Origin: Rahnella ecdela
GTDB lineage: Bacteria > Pseudomonadota > Gammaproteobacteria > Enterobacterales > Enterobacteriaceae
Length of the DNA: 60,376 nucleotides
Direction of reading: 5' to 3'
Assembly (NCBI RefSeq): GCF_019049625.1
Contig: NZ_JAFMOY010000108.1
Location: 1 to 60,376, forward strand
Under the pieces are notes generated by a model that worked only from the letters and a program-made list of their open reading frames with translations, searched no databases and was not told the origin of the DNA. Positions 44,044 through 54,634 of the stretch are shown piece by piece (the first letter of the stretch is position 1; each line of letters starts with the position of its first letter). A program made the translations under genes and the position numbers.

Positions 44044-47000
44044 TTAAACCAGCTGTTCCATGGTCTGCAAAATGCGTTTATCCGAGATAGGATACGGTGT
44101 ACCGAGCTGCTGAGCGAAGTAGCTGACGCGCAGTTCTTCAATCATCCAGCGCACCTCTTTTACATCCTCACTTTGCTGACGCACCGGCGGCAGTTTGTTA
44201 AACCACTGCTGCCATTGCTGTTGGATGTTTTCCACTTTGAGCATCTGCGCGCGGTCTCGGTGCGGATCCATCGCCAGTTTGTCCATCCGGCGTTCTATCG
44301 CCTGCAAATACCGCAGGGTATCCGGCAGACGTTTCCAGCCGTTTTGCGTGACAAATCCGCGATAAATCAGCCCGGACATTTGCGCTTTAATATCAGAAAG
44401 CGCCAGCGCCATCGTGATATCAATCCGCCCTTTCAGCCGCTTGTTAATGCTGAAAACAGTGGTCAGGATTTGCTCCACCTGAATCGCAATCTGCACTACC
44501 GTATCGTTAAGGTTGGCGCGCACATGCTCATGCAATTTGGCAAAATCTTCCTCGCGCCACACCAGGCCGCCGGACTCCGCAATCAGCTTGTCGATGCCGC
44601 AGGAAATACAGTCGTCGATCAATTCCAGCACTTTGCCGTACGGGTTGAAATACAGCCCCAGCTTGGCTTTATTCGGCAACTTCTCGTGCAGGTATTTGAC
44701 CGGAGAAGGAATGTTCAGCAACAGCAAACGCCGCATGCCGCCGAGCATCGCCTGCTGTTGTTCCAGTTCGCTGTCAAACAGGCGGATCGCCACGCTGTCT
44801 TTCTCATCGACAATCGCCGGATACGCTTTTACTTCATAGCCGCCGCGCTTTTGCTCGTAGCGCTCAGGCAACGTACCAAAACTCCAGACATGCAGATCGC
44901 GCTGCTCAATGCCATCATCTGCGACCGCAGAAAGCGTTTGCTGAACCTGCTCTTTCAGGCCGGATTTCAGCACCAGCAGGTCTTTACCTTCGCGCAGGGT
45001 TTTGTTTTTGTCATCAACAATACGGAAGGTCATTTTGAGATGATCGGGCACCTGATCCAGCTGCCAGTCTTCGCGTGACACCGTCACGCCACTCATTTTA
45101 CGCAGCTCTTTTTCCATCGCATCGAGTAATGGCATATCGAACGGTTTGATTCGCCCGAGTAAAGCATCGGCGTAATTCGGCGCAGGCACAAAATTGCGAC
45201 GAACTGGTTTTGGCAGCGATTTAATCAGCGCCATAATCAGTTCGCGGCGAATGCCCGGTATTTGCCAGTCGAAACCTTCTTCCGTCACCTGATTGAGCAA
45301 CGGCAACGGAATATGCACTGTCACGCCGTCGGCATCGGTACCTGGTTCAAACTGGTAAGTTACGCGCAGTTTGAGATTGCCCTGGTGCCAGAAATTCGGG
45401 TAATCGTGAGCGCTGATATTGCCCGCGCCCTCTTTGATCAGCATGCTTTTTTCAAAGTTCAGGCTGTCCTGCGGCTGATTTTTCCACCAGGTATCAAAGT
45501 GACGTGCTGAAACAACTTCCTGCCCGATGCGCTGCTCGTAGAACAGGAACAACGTTTCATCATCGACCAGAATATCGCGGCGACGGGATTTGTGTTCCAG
45601 CTCCTCGACTTCGGTACGAAGACGTAAATTAGCGCGGAAGAACGCGTGGCGCGTCTGCCAGTCACCTTCAACCAGCGCATGGCGGATAAACAGCTCACGC
45701 GAAACCACCGGATCAATCGTGCCGTAGTTGACCCGACGCGCCGCCACAATCGGCAGGCCATACAGTGTGACTTTTTCCGTCGCCATCACGGCGCCCTGCG
45801 CTTTTTCCCAGTGCGGTTCGCTGTAACTGCTTTTCGCCAGATGCTGTGCCAGCGGCTCAATCCATTCCGGTTCGATACGCGCGGCAATGCGTCCCCACAG
45901 GCGGCTGGTTTCCACCAGTTCAGCAACCATCACCCATTTCGGCGGCTTTTTAAATAAACCGGAACCGGGGAATACGGCAAAACGCGCATTACGTGCGCCG
46001 GTATACTCCTGTTTATCCACATCTTTCTGGCCGATATGCGAAAGCAAACCGGTCAGCAGCGAGCAGTGAACTTCGCGATATTCAGCCGGTTCGCTGTTCA
46101 CCGGCAGACCGAGTTCTTTCACCACCTGACGCAGCTGGGTATAAATATCCTGCCATTCACGCACGCGCAGATAATTGAGGTAATCACTGCGGCATAACTT
46201 GCGGAACTGCGCCGAAGACAGCTCTTTCTGCTGCACTTTCAGGTGATCCCACAGGTTTACAAACGCCAGAAAATCCGAATCTTTGTCGGCAAAACGGCGA
46301 TGTTTTTCATCGGACGCCTGCTGTTTATCCATCGGACGTTCGCGCGGATCCTGAATCGACAGAGCGGAAGTGATGATCATCACTTCCCGCACACAGCCAT
46401 TTTTCTGCGCTTCCAGCACCATGCGTGCCAGACGCGGATCCACCGGCAACTGCGCCAGCTGACGACCCAGCGGCGTCAGCGTATAGCGCCCATCGACGGC
46501 ATTATTAATGGCATTCAGCTCTTCGAGCAGACGTACGCCATCCTGAATATTACGTTTATCCGGCGCTTCCACAAACGGGAATGCGCCGATATCGCCCAGC
46601 CCCAGTGACGTCATTTGCAAAATAACGGAAGCCAGATTGGTACGCAGAATTTCAGGATCGGTAAATTCCGGACGTGACAGGAAATCCTGTTCCGAATAAA
46701 GACGGATACAGATACCTTCGGACACACGTCCGCAGCGCCCTTTACGCTGGTTAGCCGACGCCTGAGACACCGGCTCAATCGGCAAACGCTGTACTTTAGT
46801 GCGGAAACTGTAACGGCTTATGCGCGCGGTACCGGGGTCAATTACATATTTAATGCCCGGCACGGTCAGCGAGGTTTCGGCAACGTTGGTCGCCAGCACA
46901 ATACGACGGCCAGAATGCGACTGGAACACACGGTTCTGTTCGCTGTTTGAAAGACGTGCGTACAGCGGCAAAATCTCGGTGTGCGGCAGATCCAGACGGT

Positions 47001-47940
47001 TCAGCGCATCGGCGGTATCACGAATTTCACGCTCACCGCTCATGAAAATCAGGATATCGCCCATGCTTTCGCGACCGAGTTCATCAACCGCATCAAAAAT
47101 CGCCTGCAACTGATCGCGATCCACATCATCTGCGTCATCCACAATCGGGCGATAACGCACGTCAACCGGATACGTCCGGCCGGATACTTCGATAATTGGC
47201 GCATTATTGAAATGGTGCGAGAAGCGCTGCGGATCGATAGTCGCCGAGGTAATAATGACTTTCAGGTCAGGACGCTTTGGCAGCAGCTGACGTAAATAGC
47301 CGAGGATAAAGTCGATATTCAGGCTGCGTTCATGCGCTTCATCGATGATCAGCGTGTCGTACTGCATCAGCATGCGATCCTGCTGGATCTCCGCCAGCAG
47401 AATACCGTCGGTCATCAGCTTAACCAGCGTGTTCTCGCTGACCTGATCGTTAAAACGGACTTTATACCCGACCGTGTTACCGAGCGTGGTATCCAACTCA
47501 TCGGCGATACGGTTGGCAACGGTACGCGCGGCCAGACGACGAGGCTGGGTATGACCAATCACACCTTTAATACCGCGACCGAGCTCCATACAGATTTTCG
47601 GGATCTGCGTGGTTTTACCGGAGCCTGTTTCACCCGCCACAATCACCACCTGGTGGTCGCGGATGGCGTTGAAGATATCTTCTTTCTTCTGGCTGACCGG
47701 CAGGTTTACCGGATAGCTGATTTTTGGCCGTGACGCTTCACGGGCGCTGACTTTTTTCAGGCTCTCGGTGATGGCTGTCTGGATTTCAGCACTTAACGCG
47801 TCGAGTGCTTCGGGTTTATCAATCTTTCTGGCACCCTGCAAACGGCGTTGCAGGCGTTGCCGGTCACGTAGCATCAGCCCGTCTAATTGCGCTGATAATG
47901 CCGCGAGCGGTGATTTCACGTTCACAATTCCTTGTTGCAT
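44044..47940 (-). CDS. hrpA: HrpA, DEAH-box ATP-dependent RNA helicase
   Basis: This 1298-residue protein has almost the same length as E. coli HrpA (1300). It shows Walker A GETGSGKTT (103-111), the DEAH motif (IIDEAHERS), motif III SATID and motif VI QRKGRCGR, followed by the long HrpA-specific C-terminal part. HrpA is involved in mRNA processing and in clearing stalled or collided ribosomes. It is divergent from azoR, as in E. coli. Confidence 0.97.
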   Translation of the reverse strand: MQQGIVNVKSPLAALSAQLDGLMLRDRQRLQRRLQGARKIDKPEALDALSAEIQTAITESLKKVSAREASRPKISYPVNLPVSQKKEDIFNAIRDHQVVIVAGETGSGKTTQIPKICMELGRGIKGVIGHTQPRRLAARTVANRIADELDTTLGNTVGYKVRFNDQVSENTLVKLMTDGILLAEIQQDRMLMQYDTLIIDEAHERSLNIDFILGYLRQLLPKRPDLKVIITSATIDPQRFSHHFNNAPIIEVSGRTYPVDVRYRPIVDDADDVDRDQLQAIFDAVDELGRESMGDILIFMSGEREIRDTADALNRLDLPHTEILPLYARLSNSEQNRVFQSHSGRRIVLATNVAETSLTVPGIKYVIDPGTARISRYSFRTKVQRLPIEPVSQASANQRKGRCGRVSEGICIRLYSEQDFLSRPEFTDPEILRTNLASVILQMTSLGLGDIGAFPFVEAPDKRNIQDGVRLLEELNAINNAVDGRYTLTPLGRQLAQLPVDPRLARMVLEAQKNGCVREVMIITSALSIQDPRERPMDKQQASDEKHRRFADKDSDFLAFVNLWDHLKVQQKELSSAQFRKLCRSDYLNYLRVREWQDIYTQLRQVVKELGLPVNSEPAEYREVHCSLLTGLLSHIGQKDVDKQEYTGARNARFAVFPGSGLFKKPPKWVMVAELVETSRLWGRIAARIEPEWIEPLAQHLAKSSYSEPHWEKAQGAVMATEKVTLYGLPIVAARRVNYGTIDPVVSRELFIRHALVEGDWQTRHAFFRANLRLRTEVEELEHKSRRRDILVDDETLFLFYEQRIGQEVVSARHFDTWWKNQPQDSLNFEKSMLIKEGAGNISAHDYPNFWHQGNLKLRVTYQFEPGTDADGVTVHIPLPLLNQVTEEGFDWQIPGIRRELIMALIKSLPKPVRRNFVPAPNYADALLGRIKPFDMPLLDAMEKELRKMSGVTVSREDWQLDQVPDHLKMTFRIVDDKNKTLREGKDLLVLKSGLKEQVQQTLSAVADDGIEQRDLHVWSFGTLPERYEQKRGGYEVKAYPAIVDEKDSVAIRLFDSELEQQQAMLGGMRRLLLLNIPSPVKYLHEKLPNKAKLGLYFNPYGKVLELIDDCISCGIDKLIAESGGLVWREEDFAKLHEHVRANLNDTVVQIAIQVEQILTTVFSINKRLKGRIDITMALALSDIKAQMSGLIYRGFVTQNGWKRLPDTLRYLQAIERRMDKLAMDPHRDRAQMLKVENIQQQWQQWFNKLPPVRQQSEDVKEVRWMIEELRVSYFAQQLGTPYPISDKRILQTMEQLV

Positions 47941-48147
47941 GTCAGCCGGAGGGCAAACGTTCTGTGCCAGCTGAATCTGAATGGGTGATGAGGAAGGTTC
48001 ATGCCTTGCCTGCTTGCGTCTATGTTAACACAAGGTATTAAAGATGCTGAAAACGGGTGATTCAGTGACCGGATTTTCAAGTTGTTCAAAAAAATCGATG
48101 ATAGGTCTCTAAATATTGCGCTATCACTGTATAAGCTTTCTGAATAA

Positions 48148-48840
<693 letters not shown>

Positions 48841-48919
48841 TTGCAGTTATCACAATCTGAGCAACCATTCACTTAAGAATCTGTCCGTTCTGCTCAGATG
48901 ACGTTGTGATAAAACGATT

Positions 48920-48943
48920 GCGCGCCGAGAGGCGCGCTTTTTT
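48920..48943 (+). terminator. Intrinsic terminator after azoR
   Basis: GCGCGCC (48920-48926), loop GAGA, GGCGCGC (48931-48937) and six Ts. Confidence 0.93.
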
Positions 48944-48959
48944 ATTTGTTTCTGTAAAT

Positions 48960-49376
48960 TCAATAAACGCTAATTTGTTTGCTCTTGTCACTTTTCTCCC
49001 AGATAACAAAAGAAATTGAATAATTTTTTAGGGAAACGTCCGATTTAACTCTTTCAGCATCCGTGGTGAAATATATAACCACGTTGTAAGCACTTCCTGT
49101 TTCAAACTTATAGCCAAAGGTAGGGATGCAGGTATCTTTTTTTACAGTGAGATATTCATCCTGGTTTTTAAAAAACTTACGGAATCCGGGTGATTCCCCT
49201 CTTTTCTCCATAGATATTCCTATCAGTTTTTGCTTTTCCGTTCTTTCTGGCGTCGTCAGACAAAGCGTATCCCCCACAAAAAAGGCTTCTGCTTGCGCTG
49301 GCATTATTGGTCTGTAACCCGAAAAACACCCGACCAGTGAAAGAGTGAGAAATAAAAGTGATGATACTCTTAACAT
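48960..49376 (-). CDS. Periplasmic lipoprotein, putative T6SS immunity protein (copy 2)
   Basis: This lipoprotein of about 138 residues has a lipobox LVGC (Phe at +2, predicting outer-membrane sorting). The mature part is beta-rich and contains CLTTPERTEKQKLIG and DTCIPTFGYKFE-GSAYNV. It is clearly a paralogue of the next gene upstream on its strand. The frame opens at 49403, but AAGGA lies 8 bases before the ATG at 49376. Its place at the end of hcp-effector-lipoprotein-lipoprotein suggests a duplicate immunity protein against a periplasmic effector. Confidence 0.75.
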   Translation of the reverse strand: MLRVSSLLFLTLSLVGCFSGYRPIMPAQAEAFFVGDTLCLTTPERTEKQKLIGISMEKRGESPGFRKFFKNQDEYLTVKKDTCIPTFGYKFETGSAYNVVIYFTTDAERVKSDVSLKNYSISFVIWEKSDKSKQISVY

Positions 49377-49409
49377 TATCAATTCCTTTGATGAATTCAT
49401 CACGCAAAT

Positions 49410-49826
49410 TTAAAGATATGAAATCCGTTTATCTTTCTTAGTAGTTTCCCAGATAACAAAAGATGTGGTGTAATTATTAGTATAAAAATTACTTTCATCC
49501 CGCTCCGGATCTTTAGTTAAATATATAGATACATTATAAGCACTTCCGACTTCAAATTTATATCCAAACGTAGGTATGCAAGTGTCTTTTTTTATTGTGA
49601 TATATTCATCTTCGCTTTTAAAAAACGTTGAAGAACCCGGTGACTCCCCCACTTTTTCAACGGACATACCGATTAATTTTTGTTTTTCTGTTCGTCCTGG
49701 AGTCGTCAGACAAAAATCCCCGCCAACAAAAGATGCCTCCGCATCAGCTGAAGGAGTGAAATGGTCCCCTAAAAAACATCCGGAAAGTGATAGTGCCAAA
49801 TAAACAACAACAGTTTTTTTTATCAT
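49410..49826 (-). CDS. Periplasmic lipoprotein, putative T6SS immunity protein (copy 1)
   Basis: This 138-residue lipoprotein has a signal peptide with lipobox LSGC (Phe at +2). It shares most of its mature sequence with its neighbour (CLTTPGRTEKQKLIG, DTCIPTFGYKFEVGSAYNV, TTSFVIWE). It follows the metallopeptidase-like gene by 124 bases. The two paralogues could give immunity to two variants of an effector; this is inferred from gene order. Confidence 0.75.
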   Translation of the reverse strand: MIKKTVVVYLALSLSGCFLGDHFTPSADAEASFVGGDFCLTTPGRTEKQKLIGMSVEKVGESPGSSTFFKSEDEYITIKKDTCIPTFGYKFEVGSAYNVSIYLTKDPERDESNFYTNNYTTSFVIWETTKKDKRISYL

Positions 49827-49950
49827 TATTGAGTCCTTCAGTAACTTGGGAAATCGGTTAAGATTAATTTGTAATATGATAATACGCTATCTAATTCATC
49901 ACCCTTATAATTTCGATGCGGATTGTAATACCATTTAGACTCTCCAAAAT

Positions 49951-50388
49951 TCACCAGAAAAAATAATCGGCAACTATGGACGCTTGTTGCTCCATTGAGT
50001 ATTCATTCAGTCTTGTTTTTCCTTCAAAATTATAATGATAATCAACGGCCCAACTCATGCTCCCTCTCAGCTTTACCCACATGCCATTTTGGTACTGCCA
50101 GACATGTGTCATTTCATGGATGAATAGGTGCCTGAGAGGAGGGCTTGCAGTTGAAAAATCATCTTGATAATTCTCCCCTCGAAAATAGAGCTCACCATCT
50201 GGTGTCATTGCTACATATTCATTTTGCAACCCGAATGGCAGATAACTGCCTAAATGGACCCACACTCTTGAATAGTCGATATAACTGCCAAAGACTGTCC
50301 GGGCGAGTGCTATCTCGCCCATCGTTAATCTTCTAACCTCCCCTTCACGGGTCAGTGCTCTCATCCGTGGTTTTTCCACAACATCCAT
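49951..50388 (-). CDS. Vgr/Rhs-associated zincin, putative T6SS effector
   Basis: This 145-residue protein contains a zinc metallopeptidase motif HEMTH (residues 91-95) with a possible third ligand Glu133 in MEQQASIVADYF. The upstream part (GEIALARTVFGSYIDYSRVW, LPFGLQNEYVAMTPDGELYF) is typical of short proteins found beside vgrG, hcp and rhs genes. It has no signal peptide, as expected for a T6SS-delivered toxin. It follows hcp by 24 bases and precedes two lipoproteins. The target (peptidoglycan peptide or protein) is not known. Confidence 0.75.
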   Translation of the reverse strand: MDVVEKPRMRALTREGEVRRLTMGEIALARTVFGSYIDYSRVWVHLGSYLPFGLQNEYVAMTPDGELYFRGENYQDDFSTASPPLRHLFIHEMTHVWQYQNGMWVKLRGSMSWAVDYHYNFEGKTRLNEYSMEQQASIVADYFFW

Positions 50389-50412
50389 AAATACACTCCC
50401 TGTTTTTCCGAA

Positions 50413-50889
50413 TTAAATCGTGTCGCTCCATATGCTGTAGCCGGACGTTCCCGCTGTGTGGTGCTTCCAGGTGACGGTTTCATACACGACTGAAATCATT
50501 TCTTCGGGCTCTTTATCCGGAGCATCCAGTAAATGCGGCGCTCGGATGCTGTGTCGTTCAATCGTTGCCCCTCTGACCTCTACCGTAAAATGCTTTTCCT
50601 GAGCACCGACGGAAGACGTTCTGAAAAAATCAAAAAACAAATCCATTTTTTCATTACTGGCGATGGCCATTCCTATTAATGGCGTCGACTTATCAATCAG
50701 CTTAATAAAGCTCACCGGTCTGTGTTTTACATTCTGACTTCGCACAATTTCGTGATCAAAATGAAGCACAATAATTTCATCCCGGTGAGCGCTCTGAAAT
50801 CTGTTTCCTACGGAGTCATAGGTTGAACATCCTGCGGAAATTAAACCCTGTTTCTGCCCGATTATCTTGACGTAGATTAGATTTGCCAT
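50413..50889 (-). CDS. Hcp-family T6SS tube protein (orphan)
   Basis: This 158-residue Hcp-type protein begins MANLIYVKIIGQKQGLISAG and carries PVSFIKLIDKSTPLI and AGTSGYSIW near the end, the Hcp signature blocks of the enterobacterial long type. The ATG at 50889 is preferred over an upstream TTG because AGGA is 8 bases away. It leads a small cassette with an effector and two immunity candidates. No structural T6SS genes are in the window, so it must work with a system encoded elsewhere. Confidence 0.88.
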   Translation of the reverse strand: MANLIYVKIIGQKQGLISAGCSTYDSVGNRFQSAHRDEIIVLHFDHEIVRSQNVKHRPVSFIKLIDKSTPLIGMAIASNEKMDLFFDFFRTSSVGAQEKHFTVEVRGATIERHSIRAPHLLDAPDKEPEEMISVVYETVTWKHHTAGTSGYSIWSDTI

Positions 50890-51112
50890 TCTCAAATTCC
50901 TTCTAATTTATTGATTAATGAATTGAGTTATGAAATATCATTCATCACACTAATGAATATTAACTCTGTTAATGATATTTATATCAGGGAATTAAGAGGT
51001 GCGCTATTTACTGTTTTTAAAAAGCGATATGACTATCAGAATAAGAAAATTCAGAAGGGATAAATCATGGGGCGGAATTAATTCCCTGCCCCATTAACTA
51101 GTATTCGCACTT

Positions 51113-51466
51113 TTATTTCTGCAACCACTGTCCGTTAATACCGCGCACGAATTCGCCTTTTCCGGCTCTGGCGACCAGTTTCTGACCGGCGAGTTTTGCG
51201 ACGTCGTCTGTGCTGACGTTATTTTCCTGCGCCACCTGCTGATATTGCTGCTTTCTCGCATCATTTATACGGTTCGCCAGCGCGAGACTGTCAGCATCCT
51301 GTTTTAACGGTGCCAGATAGCCAGACAGCGTTTCGCCCACGCGTCCCTGCTGTTTCGCTTCATTGAGTGTTAAAGCGAAAGCCTGGCTGCACAACAGCAA
51401 ACCACCGGCTAGCATCAAGAGACTGATTCTTTTAATGCTGATAGTTTTAAAAAAAATCCCGGACAT
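51113..51466 (-). CDS. ydbL: YdbL, DUF1318 periplasmic protein
   Basis: This 117-residue exported protein has a signal region ending near AFA/LT and the YdbL features LNEAKQQGRVGETLSGYLAP, NDARKQQYQQVA and a GQWLQK end. In E. coli it acts with YdbH and YnbE, where it is thought to stop YnbE from multimerising wrongly. It is the last gene of ydbH-ynbE-ydbL, 8 bases after ynbE. Confidence 0.93.
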   Translation of the reverse strand: MSGIFFKTISIKRISLLMLAGGLLLCSQAFALTLNEAKQQGRVGETLSGYLAPLKQDADSLALANRINDARKQQYQQVAQENNVSTDDVAKLAGQKLVARAGKGEFVRGINGQWLQK

Positions 51467-51474
51467 ACTGACTC

Positions 51475-51669
51475 CTAAAACAAGTCGCTCTGATTTTTCA
51501 GCAGATCTTCGACATCTTTATCCACTTTAATATGAATTTCATGTTCAATTTTCACATTCATATTGATGGTGATCGGCTCTTTCGGCGCAGCCAGTTCGAT
51601 GCGCGGAACGCATCCGCTCAGCATCACGGCGCAGAGAACGACGCACAGCCCTGCAAGTTGCAGTTTCAT
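51475..51669 (-). CDS. ynbE: YnbE lipoprotein
   Basis: This 64-residue outer-membrane lipoprotein has a lipobox LSGC. The mature chain contains a strand with alternating pattern (ITINMNVKIEHEIHIKVD), which in E. coli stacks onto YdbH to complete a bridge between the membranes. Its ATG overlaps the ydbH stop by 4 bases. Confidence 0.94.
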   Translation of the reverse strand: MKLQLAGLCVVLCAVMLSGCVPRIELAAPKEPITINMNVKIEHEIHIKVDKDVEDLLKNQSDLF

Positions 51670-54392
51670 TGTTCCTTCCTCACTGTTGGATCTTTTTTCT
51701 GCCCGTTAGTCGCCGGGCTTTTCGACAGCGCATTCGCAGGCAAAGACATCTGCTGTTGCAGCCATTCCTGAAGATTGTCGCCAAAGCGCAAGCTGCGCCA
51801 AAGCTGATAGATATTTTCCTCGTGGGTATAATTGAGGACGATTTCCCTTTTTTCTTTGTCACCGCCGTGCGTCGTATCGGTGTAATTCACTCCGTCGACT
51901 TTGGCTTTCATGGTCAGCACGCCGAGATTATCCAAGCTGACAAGTGCGTCAGAACGGCTGATTTCCAGATAGCGCAGCAGACCAATCACCATGTTATTGG
52001 CGAAATTCCCGCTGGCCATCGCGTCCGCGAACTGGGGGTCGAGGCGCAACGTCAGACCGCCATCGTTTCTGATCCAGCCATTGTGAATGATCCAATGCGG
52101 ATCCTCCACGTACAGCGGCAGCTCACCGTAAATCACGCCTGACATCGCCAGTTGTTTTGGTTTGAGAGCGGTAAACAATTCGCTGAGATTAATTTTTTCG
52201 AGTTTAAGCACCGCCGCATCATGTTGCGGCATTCTGAGCGCCGACAGGCTCAGATGCCCGCGCAGGACGTCCACGCCAAGATTGCTCAGAGTCAGCGGAG
52301 TCTGTTCGCTCCACGGGTAATGCCCCTGCAAATCGGCGGTCACGTTCTGCATTTTGACCAGATTATTCACTTCCCCAATGCGCAGCGTGACCGGTTTTTT
52401 CACGCCGAGCTGCCAGACGGCATTTTTCAGGCGATAAGGCAGACTGAAATCCAGCCCGCTCAGGTCGCCGTCTTTCATCCAGAAACCGCCGTTTTTCACC
52501 ACCCAGTGGCCACCCGCGACAAATCCCTGCCCGCGCGCTGCCGAAAACGCCGACTGCGCATAGAAGGATCCTTCACGTAATTTGATGTTCAGATCCGGCG
52601 TCAGCAGCGTCTGGAAGGCGGTGAGTTGTTGCTTCGGCCACCAGCCTTCACCGCGCAGACGCTCTCCGTCCCAGCGCCCGTTAAGCCTGATGGGGCCAAT
52701 CGGTTTAGCATCGAGCAATCCGCGCATCGTGAAACGATCCGGACTGTCACCGCTGAGCTGCAACACCAGCGTGGCCGGTGGCAGATATCCGCCGTTCTCC
52801 AGCGCAATTTTCTTCGCCACCAGCTTGATATCACCCTTAAATTCCGTCGGTGAGTCAGGGTACTGTGGTTTAAAACGGGAAGACGGCGGACGTTTCCACA
52901 TCAACGGATGTTCCAGCGTCAGGCGCGGCGCTTCAACATCCACCAGACCGTAATGCAACCGGTCAAAACCGGTGGAAAGCGAATTTATGCTGATCAGATT
53001 GTCATGCCACTGGCCTTTTCCGGACATATCCCAGCGTCCGTTAAGCGGCGGCAGATGACCATTGCCCCAGTAGTTGAAATTCCACTGTCCGATATCCGGC
53101 CAGAACGCCAGCGCTTTGCCGCTGAGGTGTAAATCAAACGCGCCCCAGAAACTGTGACGCGCTTTAAGAATGGCCTGGAGAGGCCCGCTGACGCCTTCTG
53201 CAGACACTTTTACTCCTGCCAGCGGCCAGCGCGCATCGCTGATAGTCAATTCCGGCGTCGGTTTCCCCCACGCGCGCAGCAGTGAACCGCTGTGAAGTGA
53301 AAGCGTAGGATTAAGAACCGAGCCACTAAGCTGGCCGGGAAGCGAAGCACTGAGAGAGGTGGTCTGTAAGTTGGCCTGGCCGGTCAGGCGGAAATCGAGA
53401 TTACTGTCGAGCAACCCGACGCGCCCCGGCCCCATCGTCAGCACCACGTTCGCCTTACCATTGTGACCCTGCGTCAGCACGTTCAGACGCGCTGTGATAT
53501 TGGTTTGGTCGAACGTCGGGGTCCAGTCGCTGAGCGTCAGATTCACGCCACCGGTCAAGGGTTGCGTGCCATACGGCCAGCGCCACTGTCCCTGTGTGAT
53601 CTGTAAAACATTGTTGCTCAGTTTCCACGGCAGCATCAGCAGCGGCTGCTGAGCGTCTTTTTCAGCCAACGTCAGCACGCCTTCAGTTGCCTGCCAGCTG
53701 AGCTGAATATCCAGCGGATTGGGCACCTGTGCGGTCAGCATTTCGGCGTGCAATTCGCCGGATTCCGGAAGTGAATTAAATGTCGCGGGCAACAGCAGTT
53801 TGCCGCTCAGCGTCACCGGCTGTTCGCTTCCCGGCGGCGTCAGGCTGAAAGAGTGGATCGCCAGCTGGCGGTTACCGTCAAGCACCGCGTCGAGTTTCAG
53901 CGATTCGCCATTAAAGGAAAGATGCTGCGTGCCATCAGAATTAGTGATCTGCAATTGACCGGCATAGCGCTGCCAGGGCGTGACGGAAAGATGATCGATG
54001 CTGATATCGCCGGGCGGCAACATCTGCTGAATATCGGCCAGTGAAAGCGTCTGCTGATTGTCGCTTTTAGGCATTTTAGCCAGACAGGCAGTGTCGACGC
54101 TAAGGGCATCCAATTTCAGAGCCCAGTGCGCATCCGTCCGGCTGAGGCGGGCATTGCGCGCGGTGGCAAGCTGGCAGTCTCCGGCGGTATAACCCACGCC
54201 CGGCACTTGCAACACACCATCAGACCAGCGCGGTGCGCCTTTGAGTGTCAGTTGCGTTCCAGCCGGGAGCCAGTGACCGGCCACCACGGGCAGCCAGCGC
54301 GGCACCGTTTTCCATAACACCCACATCAGTAATGCGACAATCACCACTATACTCAGGAGTATCTGCGCGCTTCTCTTCAGTCCGTTCCTCAT
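51666..54392 (-). CDS. ydbH: YdbH, AsmA-like intermembrane lipid transport protein
   Basis: This 908-residue protein is anchored by an N-terminal helix (AQILLSIVVIVALLMWVLWK) and is otherwise a long beta-rich AsmA/DUF2875-like groove protein. With TamB and YhdP it moves phospholipids to the outer membrane in E. coli (879 residues there). The frame opens at 54500, but the ATG at 54392 (MRNGLKRSAQ) has AAGG upstream and gives the family start. It is divergent from ldhA, as in E. coli. Confidence 0.94.
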   Translation of the reverse strand: MRNGLKRSAQILLSIVVIVALLMWVLWKTVPRWLPVVAGHWLPAGTQLTLKGAPRWSDGVLQVPGVGYTAGDCQLATARNARLSRTDAHWALKLDALSVDTACLAKMPKSDNQQTLSLADIQQMLPPGDISIDHLSVTPWQRYAGQLQITNSDGTQHLSFNGESLKLDAVLDGNRQLAIHSFSLTPPGSEQPVTLSGKLLLPATFNSLPESGELHAEMLTAQVPNPLDIQLSWQATEGVLTLAEKDAQQPLLMLPWKLSNNVLQITQGQWRWPYGTQPLTGGVNLTLSDWTPTFDQTNITARLNVLTQGHNGKANVVLTMGPGRVGLLDSNLDFRLTGQANLQTTSLSASLPGQLSGSVLNPTLSLHSGSLLRAWGKPTPELTISDARWPLAGVKVSAEGVSGPLQAILKARHSFWGAFDLHLSGKALAFWPDIGQWNFNYWGNGHLPPLNGRWDMSGKGQWHDNLISINSLSTGFDRLHYGLVDVEAPRLTLEHPLMWKRPPSSRFKPQYPDSPTEFKGDIKLVAKKIALENGGYLPPATLVLQLSGDSPDRFTMRGLLDAKPIGPIRLNGRWDGERLRGEGWWPKQQLTAFQTLLTPDLNIKLREGSFYAQSAFSAARGQGFVAGGHWVVKNGGFWMKDGDLSGLDFSLPYRLKNAVWQLGVKKPVTLRIGEVNNLVKMQNVTADLQGHYPWSEQTPLTLSNLGVDVLRGHLSLSALRMPQHDAAVLKLEKINLSELFTALKPKQLAMSGVIYGELPLYVEDPHWIIHNGWIRNDGGLTLRLDPQFADAMASGNFANNMVIGLLRYLEISRSDALVSLDNLGVLTMKAKVDGVNYTDTTHGGDKEKREIVLNYTHEENIYQLWRSLRFGDNLQEWLQQQMSLPANALSKSPATNGQKKDPTVRKEQ

Positions 54393-54634
54393 GACTTGCC
54401 TTGTCTTATGCTTCACTAAATGACCTAACCGCCCGCAAGATATCATAATTAGCGTAACAACTGATGGCCGGAATGCCATAACGCGTGAGCCAAATAGCAC
54501 AGGATAAATTGTCTGCGCCCCTGCGCTCTGCTAGTTTGGTCGTATATTGCGAATTGTTTCTGAAACTTTTTATACCTTATAAAACAGTCGGAAGCCGTTT
54601 CGCCAGAGATTCAAACTCACTGCGGAGAAACACC

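Noticed and set aside
44173-45078. Plus-strand frame (301 codons) opposite hrpA
   Set aside because: Antisense shadow of hrpA, rich in His, Gln and Arg.
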